A DNA stretch of 64,000 nt from Halobellus sp. LT62. GTDB lineage: Archaea > Halobacteriota > Halobacteria > Halobacteriales > Haloferacaceae. The stretch is from assembly GCF_037031285.1 (NCBI RefSeq), contig NZ_JAYEZO010000002.1, positions 868,001-932,000 on the forward strand. The letters are read 5' to 3'. Positions 35,468 to 43,473 of this stretch are shown one piece after another; position 1 is the stretch's first letter, and the number at the start of each line of letters is the position of its first letter. The notes beneath the pieces were generated by a model. The model had not been told where the DNA came from, ran no database searches, and saw only the letters and a program-made list of their open reading frames with translations. A program made the translations under genes and the position numbers.

Positions 35468-35595
35468 CGTGCGTTACCGACAGGCCCGCGTCGGGAGGCG
35501 GTTGTCCGGCACGTCGACGCGGTAGCACGGCGGGAATCGGACCCGTCGTGCAGCGGGTGCCGGCTGTTCGCCTTCGCGTTGCTCACAGCGCAACG
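35468..35595 (+). ncRNA. Candidate structured non-coding RNA
   Basis: The predicted transcript folds into one long hairpin (35494-35575) of three stacked helices: GGAGGCG/CGCCTTC, CCGGCAC/GTGCCGG and GCACGGCGGG/CCCGTCGTGC with a seven-base apical loop AATCGGA, separated by 5x5 and 12x5 internal loops. A second small hairpin CGTTGC/GCAACG spans 35577-35595. An ACA triplet lies in that small loop, but its distance from the internal loops does not fit a standard H/ACA guide. It lies between a minus-strand gene start and the stop of the minus-strand rimK gene. Ends are estimates. Confidence 0.45.
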
Positions 35596-35615
35596 TCGGA
35601 TCGAGGCGGTGTCTG

Positions 35616-36974
35616 CTACTCTAGGTACTCCTCTTCGCGCTCGGTGTCGTCGCGGCCGCCGTCGTCGGAGCGGCGGTTCACGTCGACTTGGTAGTGCTTG
35701 AGGATGTCGCGCCCGAGGAGTAGCGGGTAGTCCATATGCGAGCGGTCCTCGACGCTCGCGGTGACGGTGTGCTGGGTGCCGCCGATCCCGATCACGAGGT
35801 CGACGACGGGGCGCGCCTTTCCGGTCTTCAGAGAACCGGACTTGACGCGCGTCATACTCTTGATGGGTCCGGCACCGATCTCGGCGGCCAGCGACGTGTC
35901 GATACTGGTTCTGGTCGCGCCCGTGTCGGACTTCGCTTTCGCCTGCGTCGAGCCGCTGGTCCCGGAGACGACGACTTCCTCGATGTAGCCGATCGTCGGG
36001 CGGTCGCCGATGGGGCCCCTGTCGATGCGCGGCATTCCCGCCGGACGAGAGTCATCGAGCGTCGCGGATAACTCCTCGACGCGCGTGTCGTCGACCGCGC
36101 CGCCGACCTGCTCGATCGCGAGCTTGGCGATGTACGGCGCAGGGCTCCGGCCGGTCGCCTTGTGCAGGCCTTTGAAGCCCGCGGTCGGGTTGACTTCGAG
36201 GACGAACCAGCCCTCCTCTCCCTCGATGAGGTCGACGCCGACGTAGTCGAGTTCCATCACCTCGGCGGCGTACAGCGCGGTCTCTCTGGCTTCCGTCGGC
36301 ATATCGTCGGTCGCGTCGACGACGTCGCCGCCGAGCGCGACGTTCGTCCGCCACTCACCTTCCGGCGCGTATCGGTACATCGCGCCGACGATCTCGCCGT
36401 CGACGACGTAGACGCGCAGGTCGCGGTGTTTCTCCTCGTCGCGGTCGATGAGGTCCTGCAGGAACGCCTGTCGGTTCCCGACCTTGGGGTTCACGGGTTC
36501 GGTGAGGTCGACCTTCCACGTACCCCCGCCGTGCGTGCCGATCGCGGACTTGTAGACGCCGACCTCGCCGAATCGGTCTCGACCTTGGTTCAGCCGGTCG
36601 TTCGACAGCGCCAGCAGTGCGTCCGGGACCCTGATGTTCCAGTTCGCCAGCGTTGCCGCCGTCGCGAACTTGTGGATCGCCGTGAGCACCGACGCCGGTT
36701 CGTTCAGCATCGGACGGATCCGCTCGAACGTCGTCGCCAACCCGAGCAACTCGGCGGGCTCTTCGGTGTTCGAGAGCAGTAGTCGGTTGGCGATGATGTC
36801 TACCTCCGGTTCGACTCTCACGTCGCCGTCTTCGACGCTGATAGCGGTGTTCTCGCGTCGCAACCACACGCCCTCGTGGCCGAGGTCGTCGACAGCGTTG
36901 AGGATCGCCTTCGTCTCTTTGCTGTTGTGAAGTGAGAGGACGCCAACGCGCACCGGATCGCCGTCAGTAGACAT
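35616..36974 (-). CDS. RimK-type ATP-grasp ligase fused to a retropepsin-like aspartyl protease domain
   Basis: 452 residues. Residues 1 to about 290 are a RimK-like ATP-grasp ligase with YVGVDLIEGEEGWFVLEVNP near 244-263 holding the Mg-binding Asp/Glu/Asn. From about 325 a retropepsin-like domain follows with DTGAT at 350-354 and a second hallmark LLLGRDILKHY near the C-terminus. Such ligases add glutamate or other amino acids to a protein or small-molecule carboxylate, and the protease domain may trim or reverse the product. The start MSTDGDPVRV is chosen over an upstream basic extension; a CTTTTATTC box about 20-28 bases before it agrees. An AstE-type deacylase is divergently encoded 139 bases away. 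Confidence 0.85.
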   Translation of the reverse strand: MSTDGDPVRVGVLSLHNSKETKAILNAVDDLGHEGVWLRRENTAISVEDGDVRVEPEVDIIANRLLLSNTEEPAELLGLATTFERIRPMLNEPASVLTAIHKFATAATLANWNIRVPDALLALSNDRLNQGRDRFGEVGVYKSAIGTHGGGTWKVDLTEPVNPKVGNRQAFLQDLIDRDEEKHRDLRVYVVDGEIVGAMYRYAPEGEWRTNVALGGDVVDATDDMPTEARETALYAAEVMELDYVGVDLIEGEEGWFVLEVNPTAGFKGLHKATGRSPAPYIAKLAIEQVGGAVDDTRVEELSATLDDSRPAGMPRIDRGPIGDRPTIGYIEEVVVSGTSGSTQAKAKSDTGATRTSIDTSLAAEIGAGPIKSMTRVKSGSLKTGKARPVVDLVIGIGGTQHTVTASVEDRSHMDYPLLLGRDILKHYQVDVNRRSDDGGRDDTEREEEYLE

Positions 36975-37113
36975 ACTACATCGTATTCGAGCAGAGAATA
37001 AAAGCGGTGCCGATTGACGGGCATTTCGGCCGATGTGAGCGTGTCTCATCCGAATACGGCCCCCGATCTCTCCGGGTGCGAGCGTTTATCCCGTCGGGTG
37101 TCCGAACTCGCCT
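36975..37113. promoter_or_regulatory. Divergent leaderless promoters of the RimK/retropepsin and AstE genes
   Basis: Towards the minus strand, CTTTTATTC at about 36994-37003 lies 20-29 bases before the ligase ATG. Towards the plus strand, GTTTATCCC at about 37083-37091 lies 24-31 bases before the deacylase ATG. Both predict leaderless mRNAs, and the shared 139-base region would allow joint control. Confidence 0.55.
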
Positions 37114-38160
37114 ATGACCACGGACGAGACCTTCACGTACAACGGCGGGAAGGTCGACCCCGGAGAGCGGCAGAACCTCCGATACGGGATCAGCGAGACG
37201 TATCTCGGCGATCCCGTCCGCATCCCGGTGACGATCATAAACGGTGAACGACCCGGGCCGACGGTGTTTCTGTCGGCCGCGGCGCACGGCGACGAACTCA
37301 ACGGTATCGAAGTCGTTCGCGAGGTCGCCCACGAGTGGGATCTCACGGATCTCGCCGGGACACTCGTCTGCCTCCCGGTGTTGAACGTCCCCGGGTTCTT
37401 GGCCCAACAGCGCTACCTCCCCATCTACGATCGCGACCTGAACCGCTCCTTTCCGGGGCGCGAAGACTCGACGAGCGCGAAGCGAATGGCTGCGCGGATC
37501 TTCGACAACTTCGTTGCACCCTGTGACTTCGGTATCGACTTCCACACCTCGACGCGCGGGCGGACGAATATGCTCCACGTGCGCGCCGATATGTCCGACG
37601 ACGACGTCGCCCGCTTATCGAGGGCGTACGGTTCGAACGTGATCATCGACACCGAGGGCAGTGACGGAGTCCTCCGGACGGAGGCGACTCGAGTGGGAAT
37701 TCCGACCGTTACCGTCGAGATGGGCGAGGCCCACCGATTCCAGCGGGGGCTCATCGACGACGCGCTCGCGGGCGTCCGAAGCGTCTTCGCCGAGTACGAG
37801 CTCCTCGAAACCCAAGCCGTCCGCTGGCCCGGCTGGCGCACCGTCATTGACGGTGCCAACGAGAAGACGTGGATCCGCGCCGACGCCGGCGGTATCGTCG
37901 ATATGCACCACGAGCGAGGATCGCTCGTCCGAGAGGGCGAGCGCATCTGCACGCTCACGAACCCGTTCAAAGACGACAACGTTGCGGTCGAAGCTCCTTT
38001 CACCGGGTTGCTCGTCGGCATCCTGGAGAACCCCGTCGTCTATCCCGGAAACCCTCTCTGTCACCTCGTCGAACTCGAATCCGAGGTCCGCCGGGTCGTC
38101 GAGCGCGAGCAGGCGAACCGCGGCGCGGAGACGGACGGCGCGCTCGATGTCGAGCCGTAG
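37114..38160 (+). CDS. Succinylglutamate desuccinylase/aspartoacylase (AstE-AspA) family zinc hydrolase
   Basis: 348 residues of the M14-related AstE/AspA fold. Seen: zinc ligands in AAAHGDELNGIE (His58, Glu61) and FHTS (His144), substrate-binding RDLNRSFPG at 107-115, and catalytic Glu in TVEMGEAH. The C-terminal ~90 residues form the typical beta domain (ADAGGIVDMHHERGSLVREG). These enzymes hydrolyse N-acyl or peptide-like amide bonds next to an acidic residue. Placement opposite a RimK-retropepsin gene matches a gene association reported for ATP-grasp ligases, so it probably removes or processes the ligase product. Confidence 0.88.
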   Translation: MTTDETFTYNGGKVDPGERQNLRYGISETYLGDPVRIPVTIINGERPGPTVFLSAAAHGDELNGIEVVREVAHEWDLTDLAGTLVCLPVLNVPGFLAQQRYLPIYDRDLNRSFPGREDSTSAKRMAARIFDNFVAPCDFGIDFHTSTRGRTNMLHVRADMSDDDVARLSRAYGSNVIIDTEGSDGVLRTEATRVGIPTVTVEMGEAHRFQRGLIDDALAGVRSVFAEYELLETQAVRWPGWRTVIDGANEKTWIRADAGGIVDMHHERGSLVREGERICTLTNPFKDDNVAVEAPFTGLLVGILENPVVYPGNPLCHLVELESEVRRVVEREQANRGAETDGALDVEP

Positions 38161-38243
38161 TGACTGATCGCGGATCGGCTTCGGTCTGATACCGACGCTG
38201 TCGCCGTGTTTTTTCGGCATCGATTCCGAGCCGCACACGTAAG

Positions 38244-38251
38244 TTCTATAG
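38244..38251 (+). promoter_or_regulatory. sdhCDBA operon promoter
   Basis: TTCTATAG lies 28-35 bases before the sdhC ATG. The four sdh genes have gaps of at most 12 bases, so this is probably the operon promoter. Confidence 0.45.
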
Positions 38252-38278
38252 TGGGTCCGGCCCGACACTCACGAGAGT

Positions 38279-38674
38279 ATGAGTCAGTCTTACAATCGGG
38301 GCCTCATCGAGGACTTCGGCCGTTGGCGGGAGTTCTCAGCGGGGATGTGGGCTTGGGTGTTCCACAAGTTCACGGGGTGGGTACTCGTGGGATATCTGTT
38401 CACCCACATCGCCGTCCTCTCGACGGCGCTTCAGAGCCCGGGCGCGTACACGACGACGATCCAGTCGTTGGAGAGTCTGTTGGTCGTGCGCATCCTCGAA
38501 GTCGGGCTGTTGTCGGTGGCCGTCTTCCACATTCTCAACGGGCTTCGGCTGCTGTTCGTCGATCTCGGCGTCGGACTCGAATCGCAGGACAAGAGCTTCT
38601 ATGCGTCGCTCGTTCTGACGGGCGCGATCGCCGTCGCGAGCGTGCCGACGTTCCTCGCGGGGGTGTTCGGCTGA
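38279..38674 (+). CDS. sdhC: Succinate dehydrogenase cytochrome b556 subunit
   Basis: 131 residues with three membrane helices. Helix-embedded histidines in [11 protein letters not shown] and [12 protein letters not shown] are the expected haem b ligands or neighbours; the N-terminal [19 protein letters not shown] is typical of SdhC. It anchors the dehydrogenase to the membrane and passes electrons towards quinone. The stop overlaps the sdhD start by one base. Confidence 0.93.
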   Translation: MSQSYNRGLIEDFGRWREFSAGMWAWVFHKFTGWVLVGYLFTHIAVLSTALQSPGAYTTTIQSLESLLVVRILEVGLLSVAVFHILNGLRLLFVDLGVGLESQDKSFYASLVLTGAIAVASVPTFLAGVFG

Positions 38675-39045
38675 TGGCCGAGCGCTACTCCTCCTTCGAG
38701 GCCGGCGGCCGCTTGTGGCTCTGGCAGCGCATCACGGCCGCGTTCTTGGTGGTCGTGCTCGCGTTTCACTTCTTCCTGCTACACTTCGTGAACCACGCCG
38801 ACGAGGTCACGTTCGCGATGTCGCAGGCGCGGATGCAGGAGCTGACGTACTTCTCGCTCATGATCTTGTTCCTGCTCGCCGCGACGTTCCACGGCGTCAA
38901 CGGTGTCTACAACGCCCTCGTCAACCAAGGCCTCACGGGAACCCGAAAGACCGCCGTGAAGCTAATTCTCTCGGCTGCCAGCCTCGTCGTGATCGTCCAG
39001 GGCGTTCGAACCGCATTCGCGTGGGCCGGAGGCGTCCCACTCTAA
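38674..39045 (+). CDS. sdhD: Succinate dehydrogenase membrane anchor subunit
   Basis: 123 residues, three membrane helices, with His in FHFFLLHFVNH and FHGVNGVYNALV near the predicted haem site. Its length and pattern match archaeal SdhD; the gene lies between sdhC and sdhB. It forms the quinone-reducing membrane domain with SdhC. Confidence 0.93.
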   Translation: MAERYSSFEAGGRLWLWQRITAAFLVVVLAFHFFLLHFVNHADEVTFAMSQARMQELTYFSLMILFLLAATFHGVNGVYNALVNQGLTGTRKTAVKLILSAASLVVIVQGVRTAFAWAGGVPL

Positions 39046-39057
39046 TCGACTCCACAG

Positions 39058-39948
39058 ATGAGCACACAAGTATCTGACCAGACCGACGACGAATCGTCCG
39101 CCAGCGAGGCAGAAACGGCACCCGCCGCCCAACAGCGCCGGATGGAGAAGAAACGCCAGCGCGCCGCGGAGGCGGCCGAAAAACGGCAGGCCGACGAAGC
39201 GGAGGCGGCCCTCGCCGACGAGGAGACGTACCACCTGAAGGTGTTCCGGTACGACCCCGAGATCGAGGGGAAAAAAGAGCCGCGCTTCGACGACTTCCAC
39301 GTCCCCTACCACAAGGGGATGACCGTCCTCGACGCGCTGATGTACGCCCGCGACACCTACGATTCGAGTCTCACGTTCCGGCACTCCTGTCGGCAGGCGA
39401 TCTGCGGGTCGGACGCGATGTTCGTCAACGGGTCACAGCGGCTCTGCTGTAAGACGCAGCTTTCAGACCTCGAAGAGCCGGTTCGCGTCGAGCCGCTCCC
39501 ACACGCGGAGGTCGTCAAGGACCTCGTCGTGGACTTGGAACACTTCTACGATCAGATGGAGGCCGTCGAGCCGTACTTCCAGACGAACGACCTGCCGGAG
39601 GGAGAACTCGAAGAGCAACGGCAGTCCAGAGAGAACCGCGAGAAAGTGAAGATGTCGACGCGCTGTATCTGGTGCGGCGCGTGTATGTCCTCGTGTAACA
39701 TCGCCGCCGGCGACAACGAGTATCTCGGCCCCGCCGCCATCAACAAGGCGTACCGCTTTACGATGGACGAGCGCGAGGGCGAGGATATGAAACAGCAACG
39801 CCTCGAGATCCTCGAACAGGAACACGGCGTCTGGCGGTGTCAGACGCAGTTCTCCTGTACGACCGTCTGTCCGAAGGACATCCCGCTGACCGAGCACATC
39901 CAGGAACTGAAGCGCGAGGCGGTCAAAAGCAACCTGAAATTCTGGTGA
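39058..39948 (+). CDS. sdhB: Succinate dehydrogenase iron-sulfur subunit
   Basis: 296 residues. A charged ~55-residue N-terminal coiled-coil extension (RRMEKKRQRAAEAAEKRQAD) precedes the ferredoxin domain with the [2Fe-2S] cysteines in SCRQAICGSDAMFVNGSQ...CC, then the C-terminal cluster motifs CIWCGACMSSC and CQTQFSCTTVCPKD for the [4Fe-4S] and [3Fe-4S] centres. It passes electrons from SdhA flavin to the membrane subunits. The extension is longer than in bacterial SdhB. Confidence 0.95.
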   Translation: MSTQVSDQTDDESSASEAETAPAAQQRRMEKKRQRAAEAAEKRQADEAEAALADEETYHLKVFRYDPEIEGKKEPRFDDFHVPYHKGMTVLDALMYARDTYDSSLTFRHSCRQAICGSDAMFVNGSQRLCCKTQLSDLEEPVRVEPLPHAEVVKDLVVDLEHFYDQMEAVEPYFQTNDLPEGELEEQRQSRENREKVKMSTRCIWCGACMSSCNIAAGDNEYLGPAAINKAYRFTMDEREGEDMKQQRLEILEQEHGVWRCQTQFSCTTVCPKDIPLTEHIQELKREAVKSNLKFW

Positions 39949-39952
39949 TATA

Positions 39953-41797
39953 ATGTACGAACACGACGTTATCGTGGTGGGTGCGGGAGGCGCTGGCCTC
40001 CGCGCGGCCATCGCGGCGCAGGAAGAGGGAGCGGACGTGGCGATCGTCTCGAAGCTGCATCCGGTGCGAAGCCACACCGGCGCGGCCGAGGGCGGCATCA
40101 ACGCCGCGCTCCGCGAGGGCGACTCGTGGGAGGATCACGCCTACGACACGATGAAGGGGTCGGACTACCTCGGCGACGCCCCCGCTATCGAGACGCTCGC
40201 GAAGACGAGCCCCGAGGAGGTCATCCAGCTCGAACACTGGGGGATGGCGTTCTCCAGAGAGGAGGACGGCCGCGTCAGCCAGCGGCCGTTCGGCGGGCTC
40301 TCGTTCCCGCGGACGACTTATGCCGGCGCTGAGACGGGCCACCAGCTCCTGCACACGATGTACGAGCAGCTGGTCAAGCGGGGAATCGAGGTGTACGACG
40401 AGTGGCACGTCCTCGATCTCGCCGTCAGCGACGAAGAGGCCCCGAAAGATCGGACCTGTCACGGCGTCGTCGGCTACGACGTCCAGTCGGGCAACATCGA
40501 GGGCTTCCGCGCCCGCGACGGCGTTATCCTCGCGACGGGCGGGCTCGGCCAGGTGTACGACCACACCACCAACGCGGTGTCGAACACCGGCGACGGCGTC
40601 GCGATGGCCTACCGCGCCGGCGCGCCGATCGAGGATATGGAGTTCATCCAGTTCCACCCGACGACGCTGCCGTCGACGGGCGTGCTCATCTCCGAGGGCG
40701 TCCGCGGCGAGGGTGGGATCCTCTACAACGAGGCGGGCGAGCGGTTCATGTTCGAGTACGGCTACGCGAGCAACGACGGCGAACTCGCCTCCCGCGACGT
40801 CGTCTCTCGCGCGGAACTGAATGAAGTCAACGCGGGCCGCGGCATCGAGGACGAGTACGTTCATCTCGATATGCGCCACCTCGGCGAGGAGCGCATCATC
40901 GACCGCTTGGAGAACATCCTCCACCTCGCGGCGGACTTCGAGGGCGTCGACGCCCTCGAGGAGCCGATGCCGGTCAAGCCCGGCCAGCACTACGCGATGG
41001 GCGGCATCGAGACCGACGAGAACGGCGAGACGTGCATCTCGGGGCTGTACGCCGCGGGCGAGTGCGCCTGCGCCTCGGTCCACGGCTCGAACCGCCTCGG
41101 CGGCAACGCCCTGCCGGAACTCATCGTCTTCGGCGCGCGTGCGGGCTATCACGCCGCCGGACGCGATCTCGGCGAGGCCGAAGTCACGACCGGAAAGCGC
41201 GGCGACTGGGAACCCGGTGAGGTCGAAACGCCGGTCGAACCCGGTGCCGTCGAACCGGACGTCGAGGCCGACGCATCCGATGCCGTCGCCGACGGCGGAT
41301 CCGGTCTGGATTCCGAGGAATTCGTCGAGCGCGCCACCGAACGCGCCACCGAACACGTCGAGTCGCTGCTCGCGAACGACGAGGGGCGGAACCACGCGGA
41401 GATCCGCGCCGAGGTCCAGCAGTCGATGACGGAGCAGGTGAACGTCTTCCGCGAGGAAGACGCCCTCAAGCAGGCGCTTCGCGACATCCGCGAGGCGCGG
41501 GAAGCGTACCAAGACGTCGGCGTCGCCGACCAGTCGCGGACGTTCAACACGGACCTGCTGCAGACGATCGAAACGCGGAACATCATCGACCTCGCGGAGG
41601 CGATCACGCTCGGCGCGCTCGTTCGCGAGGAGTTCCGCGGTGCCCACTGGCGGCAGGAGTATCAGGAGCGCGACGACGAGAACTGGCTGAAACACACGCT
41701 GCTGTCGTGGAACGACGGCTCGCCGGAACTGTGGTTCAAGCCGGTGATCTTAGAAGGCGAAGAGAAACGCTACGAGCCGAAGATCCGCAGTTACTGA
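39953..41797 (+). CDS. sdhA: Succinate dehydrogenase flavoprotein subunit
   Basis: 614 residues. The FAD Rossmann motif IVVGAGGAGLRAAIAA opens the protein; HTGAAEGGINAAL contains the His that carries covalent FAD in the family; HPTTLPSTGVLISEGVRGEG and GSNRLGGNALPEL hold active-site residues. Between about 420 and 455 is an acidic Val/Glu/Pro/Ala insert not found in bacterial SdhA. It oxidises succinate to fumarate at the cytoplasmic face. It begins 4 bases after sdhB, giving the order CDBA. Confidence 0.96.
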   Translation: MYEHDVIVVGAGGAGLRAAIAAQEEGADVAIVSKLHPVRSHTGAAEGGINAALREGDSWEDHAYDTMKGSDYLGDAPAIETLAKTSPEEVIQLEHWGMAFSREEDGRVSQRPFGGLSFPRTTYAGAETGHQLLHTMYEQLVKRGIEVYDEWHVLDLAVSDEEAPKDRTCHGVVGYDVQSGNIEGFRARDGVILATGGLGQVYDHTTNAVSNTGDGVAMAYRAGAPIEDMEFIQFHPTTLPSTGVLISEGVRGEGGILYNEAGERFMFEYGYASNDGELASRDVVSRAELNEVNAGRGIEDEYVHLDMRHLGEERIIDRLENILHLAADFEGVDALEEPMPVKPGQHYAMGGIETDENGETCISGLYAAGECACASVHGSNRLGGNALPELIVFGARAGYHAAGRDLGEAEVTTGKRGDWEPGEVETPVEPGAVEPDVEADASDAVADGGSGLDSEEFVERATERATEHVESLLANDEGRNHAEIRAEVQQSMTEQVNVFREEDALKQALRDIREAREAYQDVGVADQSRTFNTDLLQTIETRNIIDLAEAITLGALVREEFRGAHWRQEYQERDDENWLKHTLLSWNDGSPELWFKPVILEGEEKRYEPKIRSY

Positions 41798-41851
41798 AGT
41801 CGCGTCTGCGGCCTCTCCCAACTTCTATTCCCGTCATAAACACTGTCTCGG

Positions 41852-41886
41852 ATCCGCTGCAACGGATAGTACCGTTTGCAGCGGAT
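41852..41886. repeat. Perfect 11-bp inverted repeat abutting palindrome copy E
   Basis: ATCCGCTGCAA and TTGCAGCGGAT flank a 13-base loop. The right arm overlaps the left arm of copy E. It lies about 55 bases after the sdhA stop and could form a hairpin at the end of the sdh transcript. Confidence 0.6.
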
Positions 41887-41957
41887 GCTGGGTGCTGGGT
41901 ACTCGTCCTCGCATACGATCGCATAAGCGTGTGAGAAACGACGTGCAAACCCTATGG
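41867..41957. repeat. Dispersed imperfect palindrome, copy E
   Basis: A diverged 91-base copy: arms TAGTACCGTTTGCA and TGCAAACCCTATGG, interior CGATCGCAT and GTGTGAG. It lies between sdhA and the histidine kinase gene. The left half is degenerate. Confidence 0.6.
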
Positions 41958-41999
41958 AGACCATAGCTATATTTCACCGACCCGAGAACGGTCGCTACG

Positions 42000-43118
42000 A
42001 TGGGCTTTCCGGACGCATTTCGTGGGGATACGGCCAGTGCTCCGTGGTCGCCTCTCGTCCCGTCGCTCGTGCTCGTTGCCGGGGGCCTCGTGCTTTTCGC
42101 CGGCAGCGTCCACGCCGGGGTCGCGATCGCGCGCGGCGGGCCGATTATCGAGGTCCTGTTCAACTTGCTCTTCGTGGCGATTTCGGGAAGCATCCTCGTT
42201 TACGCCGGGTACTGGTTGCCCCGGTCGGAGATTCCGTCTCGGTACTTTGCCCGGATTCTCGCGTGGCTTCTCTCCGGCGTCCTCGTGATGTTCGGATTCA
42301 TCCTGTTACGTGACCTCCATCCGGGCGTCTCCGCGGAGTGGTCGGTCGGCTCGCAAGCGATCGCGTTGACGCTCGGCTCGCTCGGCGGTCTGTTGATCGG
42401 TGTCCAAGAGACGCGAGCCACGATACGCGCCGAACAGTTGCGGGAGCGGACCGGCGAGCTTGAAGCGCGCGAGCGGGAACTGGAGCAACAGAACGAACGG
42501 TTAGAGGAGTTCGCGAACGTCGTCTCTCACGACCTTCGGAACCCACTGAACGTCGCGTCCGGGCGGTTGAATCTGGCCCGATCTGCGACCGACGACGACA
42601 CCGAACACCTCGACCACGTCGCCCGCGCGCACAGTCGAATGGAAGCACTCATCGACGACCTCCTCACGTTGGCTCGGGACGGTACCAGCGATGTCGACAC
42701 CGAACGGTTCGGCCTCGGCACGGTCGTTCAAGAAAGCTGGACAACCGTTGATACGGCGGATGCCACGCTCATTATCGACGTCAACCGAACGGTTTGCGCC
42801 GACCAGAACCGGGTGAAACAGCTCTTGGAGAACCTCATTCGCAACGCCGTCGAACACGGCGGAAGCGACGTGATCGTTTCGGTCGGCGAACTGGACGGTG
42901 GGTTTTACCTCCAAGACGACGGCGCTGGAATCCCCGCAGACATCCGAGACCACGTCTTCGAGACCGGCTATTCCACGAGCCAAGACGGAACCGGGTTCGG
43001 GCTGAGTATCGTCAACCAGGTGGCCGATACTCACGGGTGGGAAGTCACCGTCCGAGAGGGGCCGAACGGCGGAGCGCGCTTCGAGTTCACCGGGGTCGAT
43101 CGAGAATCTGACGCGTGA
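42000..43118 (+). CDS. Membrane sensor histidine kinase
   Basis: 372 residues. Four membrane segments in the first ~135 residues form the input domain, followed by a coiled coil (LREREGELEARE-like) and HisKA with phospho-accepting His177 in VVSHDLRNPLN. The HATPase domain shows the N box (ENLIRNAVEHGG), G1 box (DDGAGIP) and G2 box (GTGFGLSIV). No PAS or receiver domain. It autophosphorylates in response to a membrane-sensed signal; no response regulator gene is adjacent. Its stop codon directly abuts palindrome copy C. Confidence 0.92.
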   Translation: MGFPDAFRGDTASAPWSPLVPSLVLVAGGLVLFAGSVHAGVAIARGGPIIEVLFNLLFVAISGSILVYAGYWLPRSEIPSRYFARILAWLLSGVLVMFGFILLRDLHPGVSAEWSVGSQAIALTLGSLGGLLIGVQETRATIRAEQLRERTGELEARERELEQQNERLEEFANVVSHDLRNPLNVASGRLNLARSATDDDTEHLDHVARAHSRMEALIDDLLTLARDGTSDVDTERFGLGTVVQESWTTVDTADATLIIDVNRTVCADQNRVKQLLENLIRNAVEHGGSDVIVSVGELDGGFYLQDDGAGIPADIRDHVFETGYSTSQDGTGFGLSIVNQVADTHGWEVTVREGPNGGARFEFTGVDRESDA

Positions 43119-43201
43119 TGTAGTCGCGCTTGCAACTGGTTGCTCATCCGATGAACGCGGTCGTGCGATCGAGTGAGTGGAGGATTGCAAACGCTACTAC
43201 A
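43119..43201. repeat. Dispersed imperfect palindrome, copy C
   Basis: An 83-base near-palindrome starting right after the histidine-kinase stop. Ends TGTAGTCGCGCTTGCAA and TTGCAAACGCTACTACA; interior GTGCGATCGAGTGAG. Together with copy D it brackets tRNA-Leu(CAA). Confidence 0.85.
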
Positions 43202-43210
43202 CGAACCGTT

Positions 43211-43254
43211 CGCTGTCGCTCACGGATTCAGATGCGAGGGGAGGGATTTGAACC
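43211..43254 (-). repeat. Partial duplicate of the tRNA-Leu(CAA) 3' end and its flank
   Basis: 22 bases (43233-43254) are identical to the acceptor and T-arm end of the tRNA at 43331-43352, and the preceding CGCTGTCGCT also recurs at 43310-43319. The two copies are thus about 98-99 bases apart. A 12-base inverted repeat GAGGGATTTGAA / TTCAAATCCCTC links 43241-43252 to about 43281-43292. Confidence 0.7.
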
Positions 43255-43330
43255 ACGGTCACAGCGGAGCTGCTCCCTGATTCAAATCCCTCAGTGTCTA
43301 CCGAGTCCTCGCTGTCGCTCGGACATCGAG

Positions 43331-43414
43331 TGCGAGGGGAGGGATTTGAACCCACGGACTCCTACGAGAGCGGATCTTGAGTCCGCCGCCTTTTCCAAAC
43401 TCAGCCACCCTCGC
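43331..43414 (-). tRNA. tRNA-Leu (anticodon CAA)
   Basis: 84 nt on the minus strand. Acceptor GCGAGGG pairs with CCCUCGC before discriminator A. The anticodon arm GCGGA-CUCAAGA-UCCGC gives CAA; a long variable arm (CUCUCGUAGGAG) marks class II; the T-loop is UUCAAAU. No CCA is encoded. It reads UUG codons. A TTAAACC box about 25 bases upstream (near 43440-43449) can promote it. Confidence 0.95.
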
Positions 43415-43439
43415 GCATCCCGTGCTTCGATTTCGGGTA

Positions 43440-43449
43440 GGTTTAAGCC
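43440..43449 (-). promoter_or_regulatory. tRNA-Leu(CAA) promoter
   Basis: On the minus strand GGCTTAAACC lies 26-35 bases before the mature 5' end of the tRNA, matching an archaeal TATA/BRE arrangement. Confidence 0.55.
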
Positions 43450-43473
43450 TCCGGTTTTTCGCCGTCGACTCGG

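Noticed and set aside
35557..35572. GGCTGTTCGCC inside the candidate RNA, identical to a conserved 23S rRNA stretch
   Set aside because: It is sense rather than complementary to rRNA, short and G/C-rich, and explained by helix pairing within the hairpin.
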